From positions 1 to 25,134 of the forward strand of contig NZ_UPZP01000026.1 of the NCBI RefSeq assembly GCF_900538805.1: DNA of 25,134 nucleotides. The letters run 5' to 3'. The notes under the pieces were generated by a model. The model ran no database searches, was not told where the DNA came from, and was given only the letters and a program-made list of their open reading frames with translations. Position 1 is the stretch's first letter, and the number at the start of each line of letters is the position of its first letter. Position numbers and translations under genes: made by a program. The stretch is from an uncultured Dialister sp. GTDB taxonomy: Bacteria > Bacillota > Negativicutes > Veillonellales > Dialisteraceae. Below, piece by piece: positions 1 through 7,819 of this stretch.

Positions 1-205
1 TCCCCCTCCGGGGGAGACGCCGCCGCAGGCGGCAGAAGGGGTGCATTTCCACGCCCGCAAGGGCGGTTGGCCTGTTTTCCATCGGGCGAAGCCCGGTTGT
101 AAAGGTTTTATAGAAACTGGCGCCTTCAATGAGTTAAAAGCCGCCTCTCCCCCTCTGAACCTTCTTCACCTTTTGAACCCTCACGCCCAAAAAGGCGTAT
201 CCAAA
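1..205 (+). repeat. Composite palindromic intergenic repeat, copy T1
   Basis: This gene-free stretch is a mosaic of short palindromes. Bases 1-48 are identical to 13531-13578. They are followed by small GC hairpins (for example CGCCCGCAAGGGCG near 52-65 and CGGGCGAAGCCCG near 82-94), the shared phrase GGTTGTAAAGGTTTTAT, three 9-bp units related to CCCTCTGAA at 151-177, and a CTCACGCC...GGCGT hairpin near 177-200. The same order of modules recurs at 11746-11956 and 13531-13760. Small reading frames across it are a by-product of the repeats. From 206 to 300 the DNA becomes AT-rich and I see nothing further in it. Confidence 0.85.
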
Positions 206-303
206 GTGCCCCATTTCCTAACCTCCGATTCATCTCTTTTAAAAATCGTCCCTCACTATCTTAACGTTTCCCCTTTAAAAATTAGAAAATATCAAAAAAC
301 ACA

Positions 304-332
304 TTGACTTTACAATAATGTTGTACTAAACT
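304..332 (+). promoter_or_regulatory. Probable promoter of cbiK
   Basis: TTGACT (304-309) and TAAACT (327-332) are separated by 17 bases, a sigma-70 type arrangement with 5/6 and 4/6 matches. It lies about 110 bases before the cbiK start, at the junction where the repeat-rich DNA gives way to AT-rich DNA. Confidence 0.55.
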
Positions 333-337
333 TAAGT

Positions 338-451
338 CATGTAAAGTACAGACCCCGATGAATGTACGAGTACTTGGGAAACATCTTGTATGTTCGATCT
401 GAGCTGTACAGAAACCTGGTATCTAGGAAATTTTCAAAGGAGTGATTTTTC
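338..451 (+). promoter_or_regulatory. 5' leader of cbiK, possible structured RNA
   Basis: The leader is about 110 nt and can form several short helices: AAGTAC/GTACTT around 344-375, AACAT/ATGTT around 380-395, and a CTGTACAG palindrome near 404-411. It ends in a strong Shine-Dalgarno sequence (AAAGGAGTGA, 436-445). I found no B12-box and it is shorter than a cobalamin riboswitch. It may be an uncharacterised metal- or cofactor-responsive leader or may have no regulatory role. Confidence 0.3.
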
Positions 452-1441
452 ATGAAAAAAAGTATCAAAAGTATTTTAACTGCATCTATGGCAGCTCTCT
501 GCGTTATGGGAATGGGCATGTCCGTCAATGCCTATGAACTGAACCCGGAGGTTAAGGACGTAACCCCGGCTCTCCGCGAAGCTTCCACCGTAGGTGTATG
601 GACCCATGAAAATCCGGCTATGAAAAATGCACCGAATAAAGATGCGATTCTGGTTATGACCTTCGGCACCACCTTTACTGATACCCGTCATAAGACCATT
701 GATGCCGTAGAAAAAGCCATTCAGGAAGCAAACCCGAACGTACCGGTATATGAAGCATATACCTCCCACATCATCATCGACCGCGTAAAAGCTAAGGAAG
801 GCATCACAAAGATGACCCCGGAAGAAGCTTTCGCTAAACTGAAAGCAGACGGCTACACCCGGGTAGCTGTAGTTTCCTTGGATGTAATTCCCGGCATGGA
901 ATACAGCTATGATTCCATCGTAACCAAGATGCAGGCTCCGAACTTCAAGAAGATTTCTCTGGCTACCCCACTCATGTACTTCCAGGGCACCGAAGGTGAA
1001 CCGGACCAGGTTGTTGATTTCCTGAAAGCTCTCTCCTCCCAGTTCCCGAAGATGGGCGCTCATGATGCTACCCTCATCATGGCTCATGGCACTCCCCATC
1101 CCGGCAACGCTTACTACAGCGTCATCCAGGACAGACTCCATCAGCTGGGCATGAACAACGTATTCGTATACTCCGTTGAAGGCCGTCCGAACCTGGAAGA
1201 CGTCATTCCGAAGCTGAAAGCAGGCGGCTACACCCATGTAACCCTTATGCCTATCATGATGGTTGCAGGCGACCATGCAAACAACGATATGGCCGGTTCT
1301 GATCCGGACTCCCACAAGAGCCAGCTGGAAGCTCAGGGCTTCAAAGTTTCCACCTACATCCATGGCCTTGGTGAAAACGCTAATGTCCGCAGCATTTACG
1401 TACAGCGCGCAGACGAAGCACTGGCAGCACTGCAGAAATAA
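452..1441 (+). CDS. cbiK: Exported sirohydrochlorin cobaltochelatase (CbiK family)
   Basis: This 329-aa protein belongs to the class II metal chelatases that insert Co(II) into sirohydrochlorin, the entry step of anaerobic cobalamin synthesis. The family signatures are visible: MTFGTTFTDTR near residue 69, AHGTPHPGN with the catalytic/metal-binding His212, VEGRP with Glu243, and AGDHANNDMAGSD with His275. Residues 1-27 form a typical signal peptide (KKSIK, then a hydrophobic stretch ending VNA), so the enzyme should act outside the cytoplasmic membrane, like the periplasmic CbiK isoform known from Desulfovibrio. The start is fixed by AAAGGAGTGA six bases upstream. It has its own promoter and terminator and is followed by an importer lipoprotein gene, so a role in capturing metal or tetrapyrrole for import is possible besides, or instead of, corrin synthesis. 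Family is confident; physiological role is not. Confidence 0.9.
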   Translation: MKKSIKSILTASMAALCVMGMGMSVNAYELNPEVKDVTPALREASTVGVWTHENPAMKNAPNKDAILVMTFGTTFTDTRHKTIDAVEKAIQEANPNVPVYEAYTSHIIIDRVKAKEGITKMTPEEAFAKLKADGYTRVAVVSLDVIPGMEYSYDSIVTKMQAPNFKKISLATPLMYFQGTEGEPDQVVDFLKALSSQFPKMGAHDATLIMAHGTPHPGNAYYSVIQDRLHQLGMNNVFVYSVEGRPNLEDVIPKLKAGGYTHVTLMPIMMVAGDHANNDMAGSDPDSHKSQLEAQGFKVSTYIHGLGENANVRSIYVQRADEALAALQK

Positions 1442-1487
1442 TTTGTGGTATGATATGTAAGAGATGATTTGTCTCTGCATGAAAAAA

Positions 1488-1520
1488 GACCCCTCCGTCA
1501 TCTCGGCGAAGGGGTTTATT
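1488..1520 (+). terminator. Rho-independent terminator after cbiK
   Basis: ACCCCTCCG and CGGCGAAGGGGT form a hairpin followed by TTTATTTC, 47 bases after the cbiK stop. The T-tract is modest, so readthrough into the lipoprotein gene at 1549 is possible. Confidence 0.65.
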
Positions 1521-1548
1521 TCATCTTTATGAAATAAAGGAGAACCGA

Positions 1549-2475
1549 ATGAAGAAATTTTTAGCAGCAGCAGCGGCTGCCGCCCTCTGCCTTGCCCTCA
1601 CCGCCTGCGGAAGCACCAAGTCCGACGGCGGAAATGGAAATGTCACCTACACCTACAAGGACCAGACCATCACCATGAAGGCAGCGCCGAAGCGGGTGGT
1701 AGAACTCTCTGCCCCCCTCATCAACATGGCCTACGCCGTAGGCGGCACCTCCGTGGCAAGGCCGGAAACCTCAAGCCCCATTCCGGAAGAGGCCAAATCC
1801 CTCCCCACCCTGGGCCACGTACAGAACATTAACATGGAAACCCTGGTGGGCATGAAGCCGGACTTGGTGCTGGGAGAAAAGAACCAGAACTCCAAGCTGG
1901 AATCCCTCTTAAAGAGCAATAAAATCCCCTACCTCCTTATCCAATACGACGGCATCAACGATAATGTGCCCCTCCTGAAATTCATGGGCCAGATTTATGA
2001 CCAGCAGGCTAAAGCGGATAATGTGGTCAAAACCTATGAAGAAGGTATAAAGGCAGTGGAAGATAAAGCCGCTGCTAAAACGCCGGCCAAAGTAGCAGTC
2101 CTACGCGCCACCGGCAAGGATGTAACCGCAGAAACGCCGAAATCCATCTGCGCCTCCATGGTGGAAATGCTGAAGATGGACAATGTCATCACCAGCCATA
2201 AGGACATCAAACTGGACAGCAAAACTGTCCCCTACTCCCTGGAACAGCTCTCTGCCGATGACCCCGACACCATCTTCATTGTCACCATGGGCAGGCAGGA
2301 TGAAATCAACAAAAAGCTGGATGAATCCATGAGAAACAACCCCTCCTGGGCCCACCTGAAGGCAGTGCAGAACAAGCACGTCTACTTCCTGGAACCGGAC
2401 CTCTTCCTCATGAACCCCGGCATTCGCACGCCGGAAGCCATGGAAAAACTCTATAAACTGGCTTATGGAGAATAA
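1549..2475 (+). CDS. ABC importer substrate-binding lipoprotein (FecB/BtuF-like)
   Basis: This 308-aa protein has a lipoprotein signal peptide: Ala-rich hydrophobic segment, lipobox LTAC, lipidated Cys20. The mature part reads as a periplasmic-binding-protein-2 fold of the TroA/FecB/BtuF type (PRVVEL near residue 48, a GHVQNINMETLVGMKPDLVL stretch, and a C-terminal lobe with HVYFLEPDLFLMNPG). Such proteins capture corrinoids, haem or Fe-siderophores and hand them to FecCD-type permeases. The start follows AAAGGAGA at 1536-1543. The partner permease and ATPase lie just downstream on the opposite strand (2635-4433). Sequence alone does not fix the ligand; neighbouring cbiK and cbi genes make a corrinoid or related tetrapyrrole/cobalt compound attractive. 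Confidence 0.85.
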   Translation: MKKFLAAAAAAALCLALTACGSTKSDGGNGNVTYTYKDQTITMKAAPKRVVELSAPLINMAYAVGGTSVARPETSSPIPEEAKSLPTLGHVQNINMETLVGMKPDLVLGEKNQNSKLESLLKSNKIPYLLIQYDGINDNVPLLKFMGQIYDQQAKADNVVKTYEEGIKAVEDKAAAKTPAKVAVLRATGKDVTAETPKSICASMVEMLKMDNVITSHKDIKLDSKTVPYSLEQLSADDPDTIFIVTMGRQDEINKKLDESMRNNPSWAHLKAVQNKHVYFLEPDLFLMNPGIRTPEAMEKLYKLAYGE

Positions 2476-2479
2476 ATAA

Positions 2480-2513
2480 AAAAAGATACCCCGCCAAAGG
2501 GTATCTTTTTTTA
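2480..2513. terminator. Strong, probably bidirectional terminator
   Basis: AAAAAGATACCC and GGGTATCTTTTTT form a nearly perfect hairpin with A-run and T-run on opposite sides. It starts five bases after the lipoprotein gene and could also stop transcripts leaving the ATPase gene on the minus strand. Confidence 0.85.
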
Positions 2514-2519
2514 GTGGAA

Positions 2520-2634
2520 AAATTTTTTAGGAAAGGATTCAAGGCGTGCCTGAAAGTCCTGAAGTTTGACGGGCCTTTCGCCCCGAAGGTTCTGACCCCT
2601 CACGCCCGAAAGGGCGTGTCCCAGGCGTGTCCCT
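2520..2634 (+). repeat. Short intergenic repeat fragment with hairpin modules
   Basis: It contains the module CTGAAGTTTGAC + GGGC..GCCC hairpin + GAAGGTTCTGA (2559-2594), followed by a CTCACGCCC..GGGCGTG hairpin (about 2599-2618) and GGCGTGTCCC. Both are members of the repeat family seen at 13797-13869, 17843-18028 and 22404-22467. It lies between two convergent transcription units. Confidence 0.8.
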
Positions 2635-3432
2635 TTATTTATCCAGCAGACCGTTAATGCATATCATGGGTCTTCCTTTTCTCATTTCCACGTCCGCATC
2701 CACATCGAAAACTTCTGCGATGGCTTCGTGGGTCATGACTTCCATAGGCGGGCCGTGGCGCTCTATAACGCCATTTTCGAGAACCAGAAGATCCGTGGAG
2801 TAGCGGACGGCCTGGTTGATTTCATGGAGCACCATGACCACCGTAAGGTTTTCTTCCCTGTTCAGTTTAGACACCAGTTCCATCACTTCCAGCTGGTGGC
2901 AGATATCCAGATAGGTGGTAGGTTCGTCGAGAATCAGGATCTTCGGCTCCTGCGCCAGGGCCATGGCAATCCACACCCTCTGCCTTTCACCGCCGGACAG
3001 GCTGGCTGCGAGACGGTCCTTGAGATGGATGGTATTTGTTTTCTCCATCACCTCCGCCACCACTTCCCTGTCTTTAGTAGAAACGCCGCTCCACCAGTGC
3101 TGATAGGGATAGCGGCCGCAGGAAACCAGTTCTTCGGCGGTCATATCTTTGGGCACCTCGTGGAACTGGGGCAGGAAGGCCACCACCCGGGCCATTTCGT
3201 TGGTGCTGTAGGAAGAGAGCGGCCGCCCTGCGATTTCAATGGACCCTTTCTGGGGCTTCAGATTTCCAGTCACCGTTTTCAAAAGGGTGGATTTGCCGCA
3301 GCCGTTCCTTCCAAGGAAGGTAACAATGCTCCCTTTTTTAATGACGCCGCTGGCGCCGCGGAGAACGTGATGGTCTCCGAAGGAAACGTGAATGTCGGAA
3401 ATTTTGATGGCAATATCGTTCGTATTCATCAT
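2635..3432 (-). CDS. ABC importer ATPase (FecE/BtuD/HmuV-like)
   Basis: This 265-aa nucleotide-binding subunit would energise import through the FecCD-type permease encoded immediately upstream. Walker A is GRNGCGKST (residues 41-49), Q-loop Gln89, signature LSGGERQ (145-151), Walker B ILILDE (165-170) and the switch His203. The length and the motif LDEPTTYLDICHQLEVMELV are typical of iron-siderophore/haem/B12 importers. Its start overlaps the permease stop (ATGA), with AAGGAGGAG upstream; a second ATG follows directly, so the true start may be one codon later. Substrate is unresolved: B12, haem and siderophore ATPases are hard to tell apart. Confidence 0.9.
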   Translation of the reverse strand: MMNTNDIAIKISDIHVSFGDHHVLRGASGVIKKGSIVTFLGRNGCGKSTLLKTVTGNLKPQKGSIEIAGRPLSSYSTNEMARVVAFLPQFHEVPKDMTAEELVSCGRYPYQHWWSGVSTKDREVVAEVMEKTNTIHLKDRLAASLSGGERQRVWIAMALAQEPKILILDEPTTYLDICHQLEVMELVSKLNREENLTVVMVLHEINQAVRYSTDLLVLENGVIERHGPPMEVMTHEAIAEVFDVDADVEMRKGRPMICINGLLDK

Positions 3433-4433
3433 GCGCTCCTCCTTAACAGATACAGGAAGAAGGGCGCGCCCAGGAAAGCCATAATAATCCCCGCAGGGAT
3501 TTCAATAGGCGAAAAGAGCACCCGTCCCAGGGTGTCGCAGAACACAAGGACCCCGGCCCCCAGAATGGCGGAGCCCGGCACCACGTACTTGTAGTCCGTG
3601 CCGATGATGAGCCGTACAATGTGGGGCACCACCAGACCTACAAAGCCGATGAGCCCGGCTATGCTGACAGCACCGGCGGCAAGGAGAGCGGCCACGGCGG
3701 TCATGGAGAAGCGCACCTTTTCCACCGGCACCCCCAGGCCCCGGGCTGTTTCATCGCCAAGGCTCAGTATGGTCAACGCTTTGCAGCCTGCCAGAGCCAG
3801 TACCAGGCCGAGGACGGTGTAAGGAAAGAGAGCTTCCACCTGGGGCCAGCTTCTGGCGGAAAGTCCGCCCACCATCCACAGGAGGGCACCCTGCACTTTA
3901 TCGGAGTAAAAAACGAGAAGTGCGGAAATACCGCTTCCCAGGAAAGCACTCACTGCCACGCCGGCCAGGATAATGCGGCTGGGACGAATGCCGTTCTTCC
4001 ATGCCAGGGCATACACAGCGGCAGCCGACAGCATGGCTCCCACAAAGGCCACCGGTGTCAGAAGGAGAGATGCTTCAGGCATGAAAATCAGCATGATCAC
4101 CCCTGCCAAGCCGGCGCCGCTGGAAACGCCCACGATTCCCGGGTCCGCCAGAGGATTCTTCATCACTGCCTGCAGAATGGCACCGGACACAGCCAGATTG
4201 GCTCCCACCAGGGCACCTACGATATTTCGAGGGAACCGGATATTCCAGATTACCATTTCATCGGTGGTTTCCACATTCCCCAAAAGGGTATGCATAATGG
4301 TGGAAAATGAAATATCCGCCGAACCGAATATGAGGCTTGCCACCATGGCAAATACAGTAAAGGCGGCAAAGATGAGGATAATAAAAATGCGAAGGCCCCT
4401 GCTCTTCCCTGTTTCGTTCCTTTTCCCTTCCAT
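3429..4433 (-). CDS. ABC importer permease, FecCD family (BtuC-like)
   Basis: This 334-aa integral membrane protein has about ten hydrophobic segments. Family hallmarks include WNIRFPRNIVGALVGANLAVSGAILQ-like sequence near residues 64-90, NPLADPGIVGVSSGAGLAG and GLIGFVGLVVPHIVRLIIGTD, the last forming the coupling region to the ATPase. It is translationally coupled to the ATPase gene (4-base overlap). The lipoprotein at 1549-2475 is the likely third component, although encoded convergently. An SD sequence (GGAG) precedes the ATG by seven bases. A promoter and a terminator-like hairpin lie in the 160-base gap upstream, so expression may be controlled by attenuation. Confidence 0.9.
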   Translation of the reverse strand: MEGKRNETGKSRGLRIFIILIFAAFTVFAMVASLIFGSADISFSTIMHTLLGNVETTDEMVIWNIRFPRNIVGALVGANLAVSGAILQAVMKNPLADPGIVGVSSGAGLAGVIMLIFMPEASLLLTPVAFVGAMLSAAAVYALAWKNGIRPSRIILAGVAVSAFLGSGISALLVFYSDKVQGALLWMVGGLSARSWPQVEALFPYTVLGLVLALAGCKALTILSLGDETARGLGVPVEKVRFSMTAVAALLAAGAVSIAGLIGFVGLVVPHIVRLIIGTDYKYVVPGSAILGAGVLVFCDTLGRVLFSPIEIPAGIIMAFLGAPFFLYLLRRSA

Positions 4434-4462
4434 ACACCCACTCCTTCATAAAAGAGAAAACA

Positions 4463-4509
4463 TGAAAAAGGAAGCAGTGCTGATTCTTTGAACCGCTCAC
4501 TGCTTCCTT
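4463..4509 (-). terminator. Terminator/attenuator hairpin between cbiC and the permease gene
   Basis: On the minus strand AAGGAAGCAGTG and CACTGCTTCCTT are perfectly complementary (12 bp, 4498-4509 with 4468-4479) across an 18-nt loop, followed by TTTTTC. On the plus strand there is no T-run, so it works leftwards only. It sits downstream of the promoter-like element at 4543-4570 and 30 bases before the permease start. It is therefore either the end of the cbi operon or an attenuator in the permease leader. Confidence 0.75.
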
Positions 4510-4542
4510 AATGGAATAACATCAAAATATCAGTACTATTTA

Positions 4543-4570
4543 ATTATATCATCTTCTGATATTAATACAA
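4543..4570 (-). promoter_or_regulatory. Probable promoter of the permease-ATPase operon
   Basis: On the minus strand TTGTAT (4565-4570) and a perfect TATAAT (4543-4548) are 16 bases apart. Transcription would begin near 4536 and run through the hairpin at 4463-4509. A weak GC hairpin (4578-4595) immediately after the cbiC stop lies just upstream. Confidence 0.5.
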
Positions 4571-4595
4571 GAGTTTTGACCCCTTTGGGGGTGTC

Positions 4596-5255
4596 TCATT
4601 TCTTTCCCTGCACGTAAAGCATATTATCCCTTTTCACCAGGTTGTACATGAGTGCGTTTACGCAGGAGGCTACGATGGAGCTGCCGCCTTTTGTGCCTCT
4701 CACAGTGATGTAGGGGCAGGGAGCACGACGGACCAGCTGTTCCTTGGAATCGGCGGCACCTACGAAGCCTACAGGAATGCCGATGATGAGGGCCGGGCGG
4801 ATGCCGTCTTCTTCTACCATGCGGATAGCTTCATACAAAGCGGTGGGCGCATTGCCTACGGCGATGATGGAGCCGTTCAGTTCGGTGCCGAAAGAGTTCA
4901 TGGCTGCCATGGAGCGGGCAATGTTCTTTTCTTTGGCAATCCTGGCAATCTCCGGATCTGCCACGCGGCAGAACACTTCGCCGCCAAGGGCAGCCAGGGC
5001 TCTTTTATTGATGCCTGCCTTTACCATATTCACGTCGCAGTAGATGTTGCAGCCGCCGGCGAGGGCTTTGATGCCTGCTTCCACGGCACCTTCGCTGGTG
5101 CGGATGAGGTGGCCGTAGTCCACGTCGCCGGAGGCATGAATCATGCGAGAATACACTGTCACTTCTTCGGGAGTGAGGTCGATGTCGCTGATAAAGGGAT
5201 CAATAAGATCCATGCTCTTTTCTTCAATGGCTCTCGGGTTTTTGATGAAATCCAT
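4596..5255 (-). CDS. cbiC: Cobalt-precorrin-8 methylmutase (CbiC)
   Basis: This 219-aa enzyme moves the methyl group from C11 to C12 to give cobyrinic acid, a late step of the corrin ring pathway. The N-terminus (NPRAIEEKSMDLID) and the SRMIHASGDVDY motif with the catalytic His40 are diagnostic of CbiC/CobH; the C-terminal IGIPVGFVGAADSKEQL segment also fits. Length is usual for the family. The start ATG follows GGAGG by six bases and lies inside the end of cbiJ (32-base overlap). It is the last gene of the cbi run. Confidence 0.95.
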   Translation of the reverse strand: MDFIKNPRAIEEKSMDLIDPFISDIDLTPEEVTVYSRMIHASGDVDYGHLIRTSEGAVEAGIKALAGGCNIYCDVNMVKAGINKRALAALGGEVFCRVADPEIARIAKEKNIARSMAAMNSFGTELNGSIIAVGNAPTALYEAIRMVEEDGIRPALIIGIPVGFVGAADSKEQLVRRAPCPYITVRGTKGGSSIVASCVNALMYNLVKRDNMLYVQGKK

Positions 5256-6042
5256 AATGTTCCTCCATATATTTCAGGACGCCTGCGGTGGTATCAAAGA
5301 CCGGGACGCCTTTCAAATCTGCTTTAGGTTTATCGATGACGATGACGGAAATACCGCTGTCCATGGCGGCCTTCAGCTTAGTGTCACTTCCGCCAATGAG
5401 GCCGCTGTTCTTGGTGACCATGACGTCGCAGTGGTAATCATGAATCATGGCCAGGTTCATTTCATAGGAAAAGGGTCCCTGAATGGCCAGGATGTTCTTG
5501 GCCCGCATGCCCAGATCTTCACACATTTTAATGACATTGGAAACGGGAAGTACCCTGGCCCAGATGGTCTTATCCTGAAGGGCCGGTTCATGGACGAATA
5601 CGGGAAGGGTCTTGGAGCCGGTGGTGAGAAGAATGCTCTTTCCCAGGCTTCCTGCCAGTTTAGCCGCTTCGAATTCATCCTTTGCATGATAGAGCTTATC
5701 ATAGTCGGGAAGCGGAATTTCCGCCCTTTCGTAGCGCACGTAGTGGATGCCCGTTTCTCTGCAGGCCGCCAGGGCAGTTTCGGAAACGATGGCGGCGTAG
5801 GGATGGCTGGCGTCAAGGATAAGGGTCACCCCTTTTTCCCGGATGACGCGAACCATGTCTTCTTTTTTGAAACGGCCCACTTCGATGTCCAGGCCCTCAT
5901 GGGCGGCCAGCACCTTGCCGTACTGGCTCACCACGGTCATGAGGATTTCACGGCGGCTTTCAGCGGGCTTTGCCATTTCGCGATCCGCCAGTTCGGCGCC
6001 GATTTCCCTTCCATCCTGTGTGCCGGAAATAATCCAGATCAA
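5224..6042 (-). CDS. cbiJ: Cobalt-precorrin-6A reductase (CbiJ)
   Basis: This 272-aa protein is the NAD(P)H-dependent reductase acting on the cobalt-precorrin-6A macrocycle. It shows the N-terminal IISGTQDGREIGAELA nucleotide-binding motif, DASHPYA near residue 100, and FSYEMNLAMI followed by VTKNSGLIGGSDTKL, the usual CbiJ/CobK signatures. The start appears to be TTG: TTGA overlaps the cbiH stop, with AAGGGGG upstream at good spacing, and no better ATG precedes the conserved N-terminus. It overlaps cbiC by 32 bases. Confidence 0.93.
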   Translation of the reverse strand: MIWIISGTQDGREIGAELADREMAKPAESRREILMTVVSQYGKVLAAHEGLDIEVGRFKKEDMVRVIREKGVTLILDASHPYAAIVSETALAACRETGIHYVRYERAEIPLPDYDKLYHAKDEFEAAKLAGSLGKSILLTTGSKTLPVFVHEPALQDKTIWARVLPVSNVIKMCEDLGMRAKNILAIQGPFSYEMNLAMIHDYHCDVMVTKNSGLIGGSDTKLKAAMDSGISVIVIDKPKADLKGVPVFDTTAGVLKYMEEHYGFHQKPESH

Positions 6043-6863
6043 ACCTTGTACCCCCTTGGCGTAATCATGATGCCGTCAGCCACATAGGTGTTGCTGTTGC
6101 CGATGATGACGGTGGACTGCATGTCCACATCCGCCTCCGGCAGCTTTTCCAGAGTGGTCACGGTGGTGGTCATACCGGGACGACCGGCCTTTCTGACAAT
6201 GCCCACCGGTGTTTCGGGCTTGCGGAACTCAAGCACAATGTCACGGATCTGGTCCAGATAGGTGGCACGGCCCCGGCTCTTGGGATTGTAAATGGCCATG
6301 ACGAAATCCCCTTCTGCCGCCAGGCGGGCTCTCTTTTTAATGAGATCCCAGGGAGTCATGAGGTCGGAAAGGCTGATAACCGCATAGTCATGCATGAGAG
6401 GTGCTCCCAATGCAGCAGCGGCGGTGTTGGCAGCGGTGAGGCCCGGAATGATTTCACAGGCAGGGCGCTTGTCTTTCTCCACCTTCTGCACCAGTTCCAG
6501 CACCAGACCTGCCATGCCATAGACGCCGGGGTCGCCGGAGGAAATCACAGCCACCCTGTGGCCTTCTACAGCCAGGTCTACCGCCTTCTGGCAGCGGTCC
6601 ACTTCCTGGCGCATACCGTTTCCTACCACTTCTTTATCACCGATGAGGTTTCTCACCAGGGCGATGTAGGTGTTGTAGCCTACAATAATATCTGAATCAT
6701 TCAAAGCCTTCACGGCTTTGGGCGTCATTTCTTCTTCATGTCCCGGTCCAATGCCGATGACCCGGATAATCCCAGGGCAATGGCCACCGTGGCACTTGCA
6801 AACTTCGTTTTCGGCAGAAGCGTTTTTCCCTTCATTGATTCCATTAACGCTGCTGATTGACAT
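6039..6863 (-). CDS. cbiH: Cobalt-precorrin-3 C17-methyltransferase (CbiH) with Cys/His-rich N-terminus
   Basis: This 274-aa SAM-dependent enzyme methylates C17 and drives ring contraction. The methyltransferase core begins at residue 32 (IIRVIGIGPG) and carries SSGDPGVYGM and IPGLTAANTAAAALGAPL. Before it lies a 31-residue extension with Cys22, Cys24, His25, His28 and Cys29 (CKCHGGHC). No ATG, GTG or TTG occurs in frame between codon 1 and the core, and codon 1 has an AGGAG at acceptable spacing. The extension therefore seems real even though it overlaps the conserved end of cbiG by 139 bases in another frame. It could bind metal or an Fe-S cluster; some CbiH homologues carry an Fe-S domain, but at the C-terminus. 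Confidence 0.92.
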   Translation of the reverse strand: MSISSVNGINEGKNASAENEVCKCHGGHCPGIIRVIGIGPGHEEEMTPKAVKALNDSDIIVGYNTYIALVRNLIGDKEVVGNGMRQEVDRCQKAVDLAVEGHRVAVISSGDPGVYGMAGLVLELVQKVEKDKRPACEIIPGLTAANTAAAALGAPLMHDYAVISLSDLMTPWDLIKKRARLAAEGDFVMAIYNPKSRGRATYLDQIRDIVLEFRKPETPVGIVRKAGRPGMTTTVTTLEKLPEADVDMQSTVIIGNSNTYVADGIMITPRGYKV

Positions 6864-7819
6864 ACGTTCCCCACTCCTATCGTGTTTTCTACAAATTTTG
6901 AAATCGGTAAACCATACTCCTCCGCCACTTTCCTAAGTTCCTCTGCCTTATAGAAGTGGATAGGAAGATGATGGTGTAAAGCAAAGTCAAGAAGGCCCTT
7001 TTCGTCGGCCTTGGCATCTACACTGGCCAGGGATGCCACCTGGTATGGAAAGGCATGGGCCGCAAGAAGAGCCTTTTGGAAGGCATCTTCAATGAGCGCT
7101 TCCGGCGTCCCCCGTTTGCAGCCTATTCCGACGTACAGATTTTTTGGTATAAGTTTCACAAAAGGCTTATCCACATGCACTTTTTCGTTGGATATAATGA
7201 CGCAGCCGTCAAACTCCTCCTTTGGAAGGTCTGACAGCGGCAGGAAGAAAATCCCTTTTTCAGAGAGGCGTTTTCCAATGGAGCCTGCCTCATCCGTTTC
7301 CATGTCAAGGAACCAGGACACCTTTTTCCCCTCTGCAATGAAGCTGTTCACCGGCTTTAATGCCCCCAAGGGCTCCACCCGCATCATGAGCTCCCTTGCC
7401 ACATCGTCGGGCGCCCTTCTTTCATGGACGTCGGTGGCGGTGGTAATGACGGGGTCCGCCCCCACCGCAACTGCCACCTCCCGGGCCCAGGCATTAGCAC
7501 CGCCCAGATGGCCGGAAAGGAGGGAAATACAGTGTTTGCCGCATTCATCCATCACCAGCACCGCCGGGTCCGAGGCCTTGCTCACCACATGGGGAGCCAC
7601 CGCCCTTACCGCAATGCCGGAGGCCATAATAAAGAGGAGGCCTTCGTACTTTGTGAAAATATCCGACGTCAATGCCAGGGTGCGGTTGAAATATTCAGCC
7701 TTCTCCCCGCTTTCGGAGCCCTTTCTTTCATACAGCGTTCCCTCTCCGGAAATCCCTGCTTTTACGCGGGCGCCAAGCATGGCCCCTTCCCGGGAGACTG
7801 AAATCACTGCGTACTTCAT
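6725..7819 (-). CDS. cbiG: Cobalt-precorrin-5A hydrolase (CbiG)
   Basis: This 364-aa enzyme opens the delta-lactone and releases the two-carbon fragment (acetaldehyde) during anaerobic ring contraction. The N-terminal domain contains GLLFIMASGIAVRAVAP and LLSGHLGGAN, and the C-terminal domain has VGIGCKRGTP and the ending TIGVGNVCQSAAL ... LLPKTKFASATVAIA. Length is usual. It overlaps cbiF by four bases (ATGA) at its start and cbiH by 139 bases at its end. The overlapped part encodes conserved CbiG sequence, so neither reading frame can be dismissed. Confidence 0.94.
   Translation of the reverse strand: MKYAVISVSREGAMLGARVKAGISGEGTLYERKGSESGEKAEYFNRTLALTSDIFTKYEGLLFIMASGIAVRAVAPHVVSKASDPAVLVMDECGKHCISLLSGHLGGANAWAREVAVAVGADPVITTATDVHERRAPDDVARELMMRVEPLGALKPVNSFIAEGKKVSWFLDMETDEAGSIGKRLSEKGIFFLPLSDLPKEEFDGCVIISNEKVHVDKPFVKLIPKNLYVGIGCKRGTPEALIEDAFQKALLAAHAFPYQVASLASVDAKADEKGLLDFALHHHLPIHFYKAEELRKVAEEYGLPISKFVENTIGVGNVCQSAALMESMKGKTLLPKTKFASATVAIALGLSGSSALDRDMKKK

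Noticed and set aside
41..307. Small open frames inside repeat loci (also 13113-13502, 12917-13327, 22395-22694)
   Set aside because: They encode low-complexity peptides such as repeated SEG or SEP produced by the 9-bp units and palindromes, with no ribosome binding site.
338..451. A cobalamin riboswitch upstream of cbiK
   Set aside because: No B12-box-like sequence was found and the leader is too short for the usual fold.
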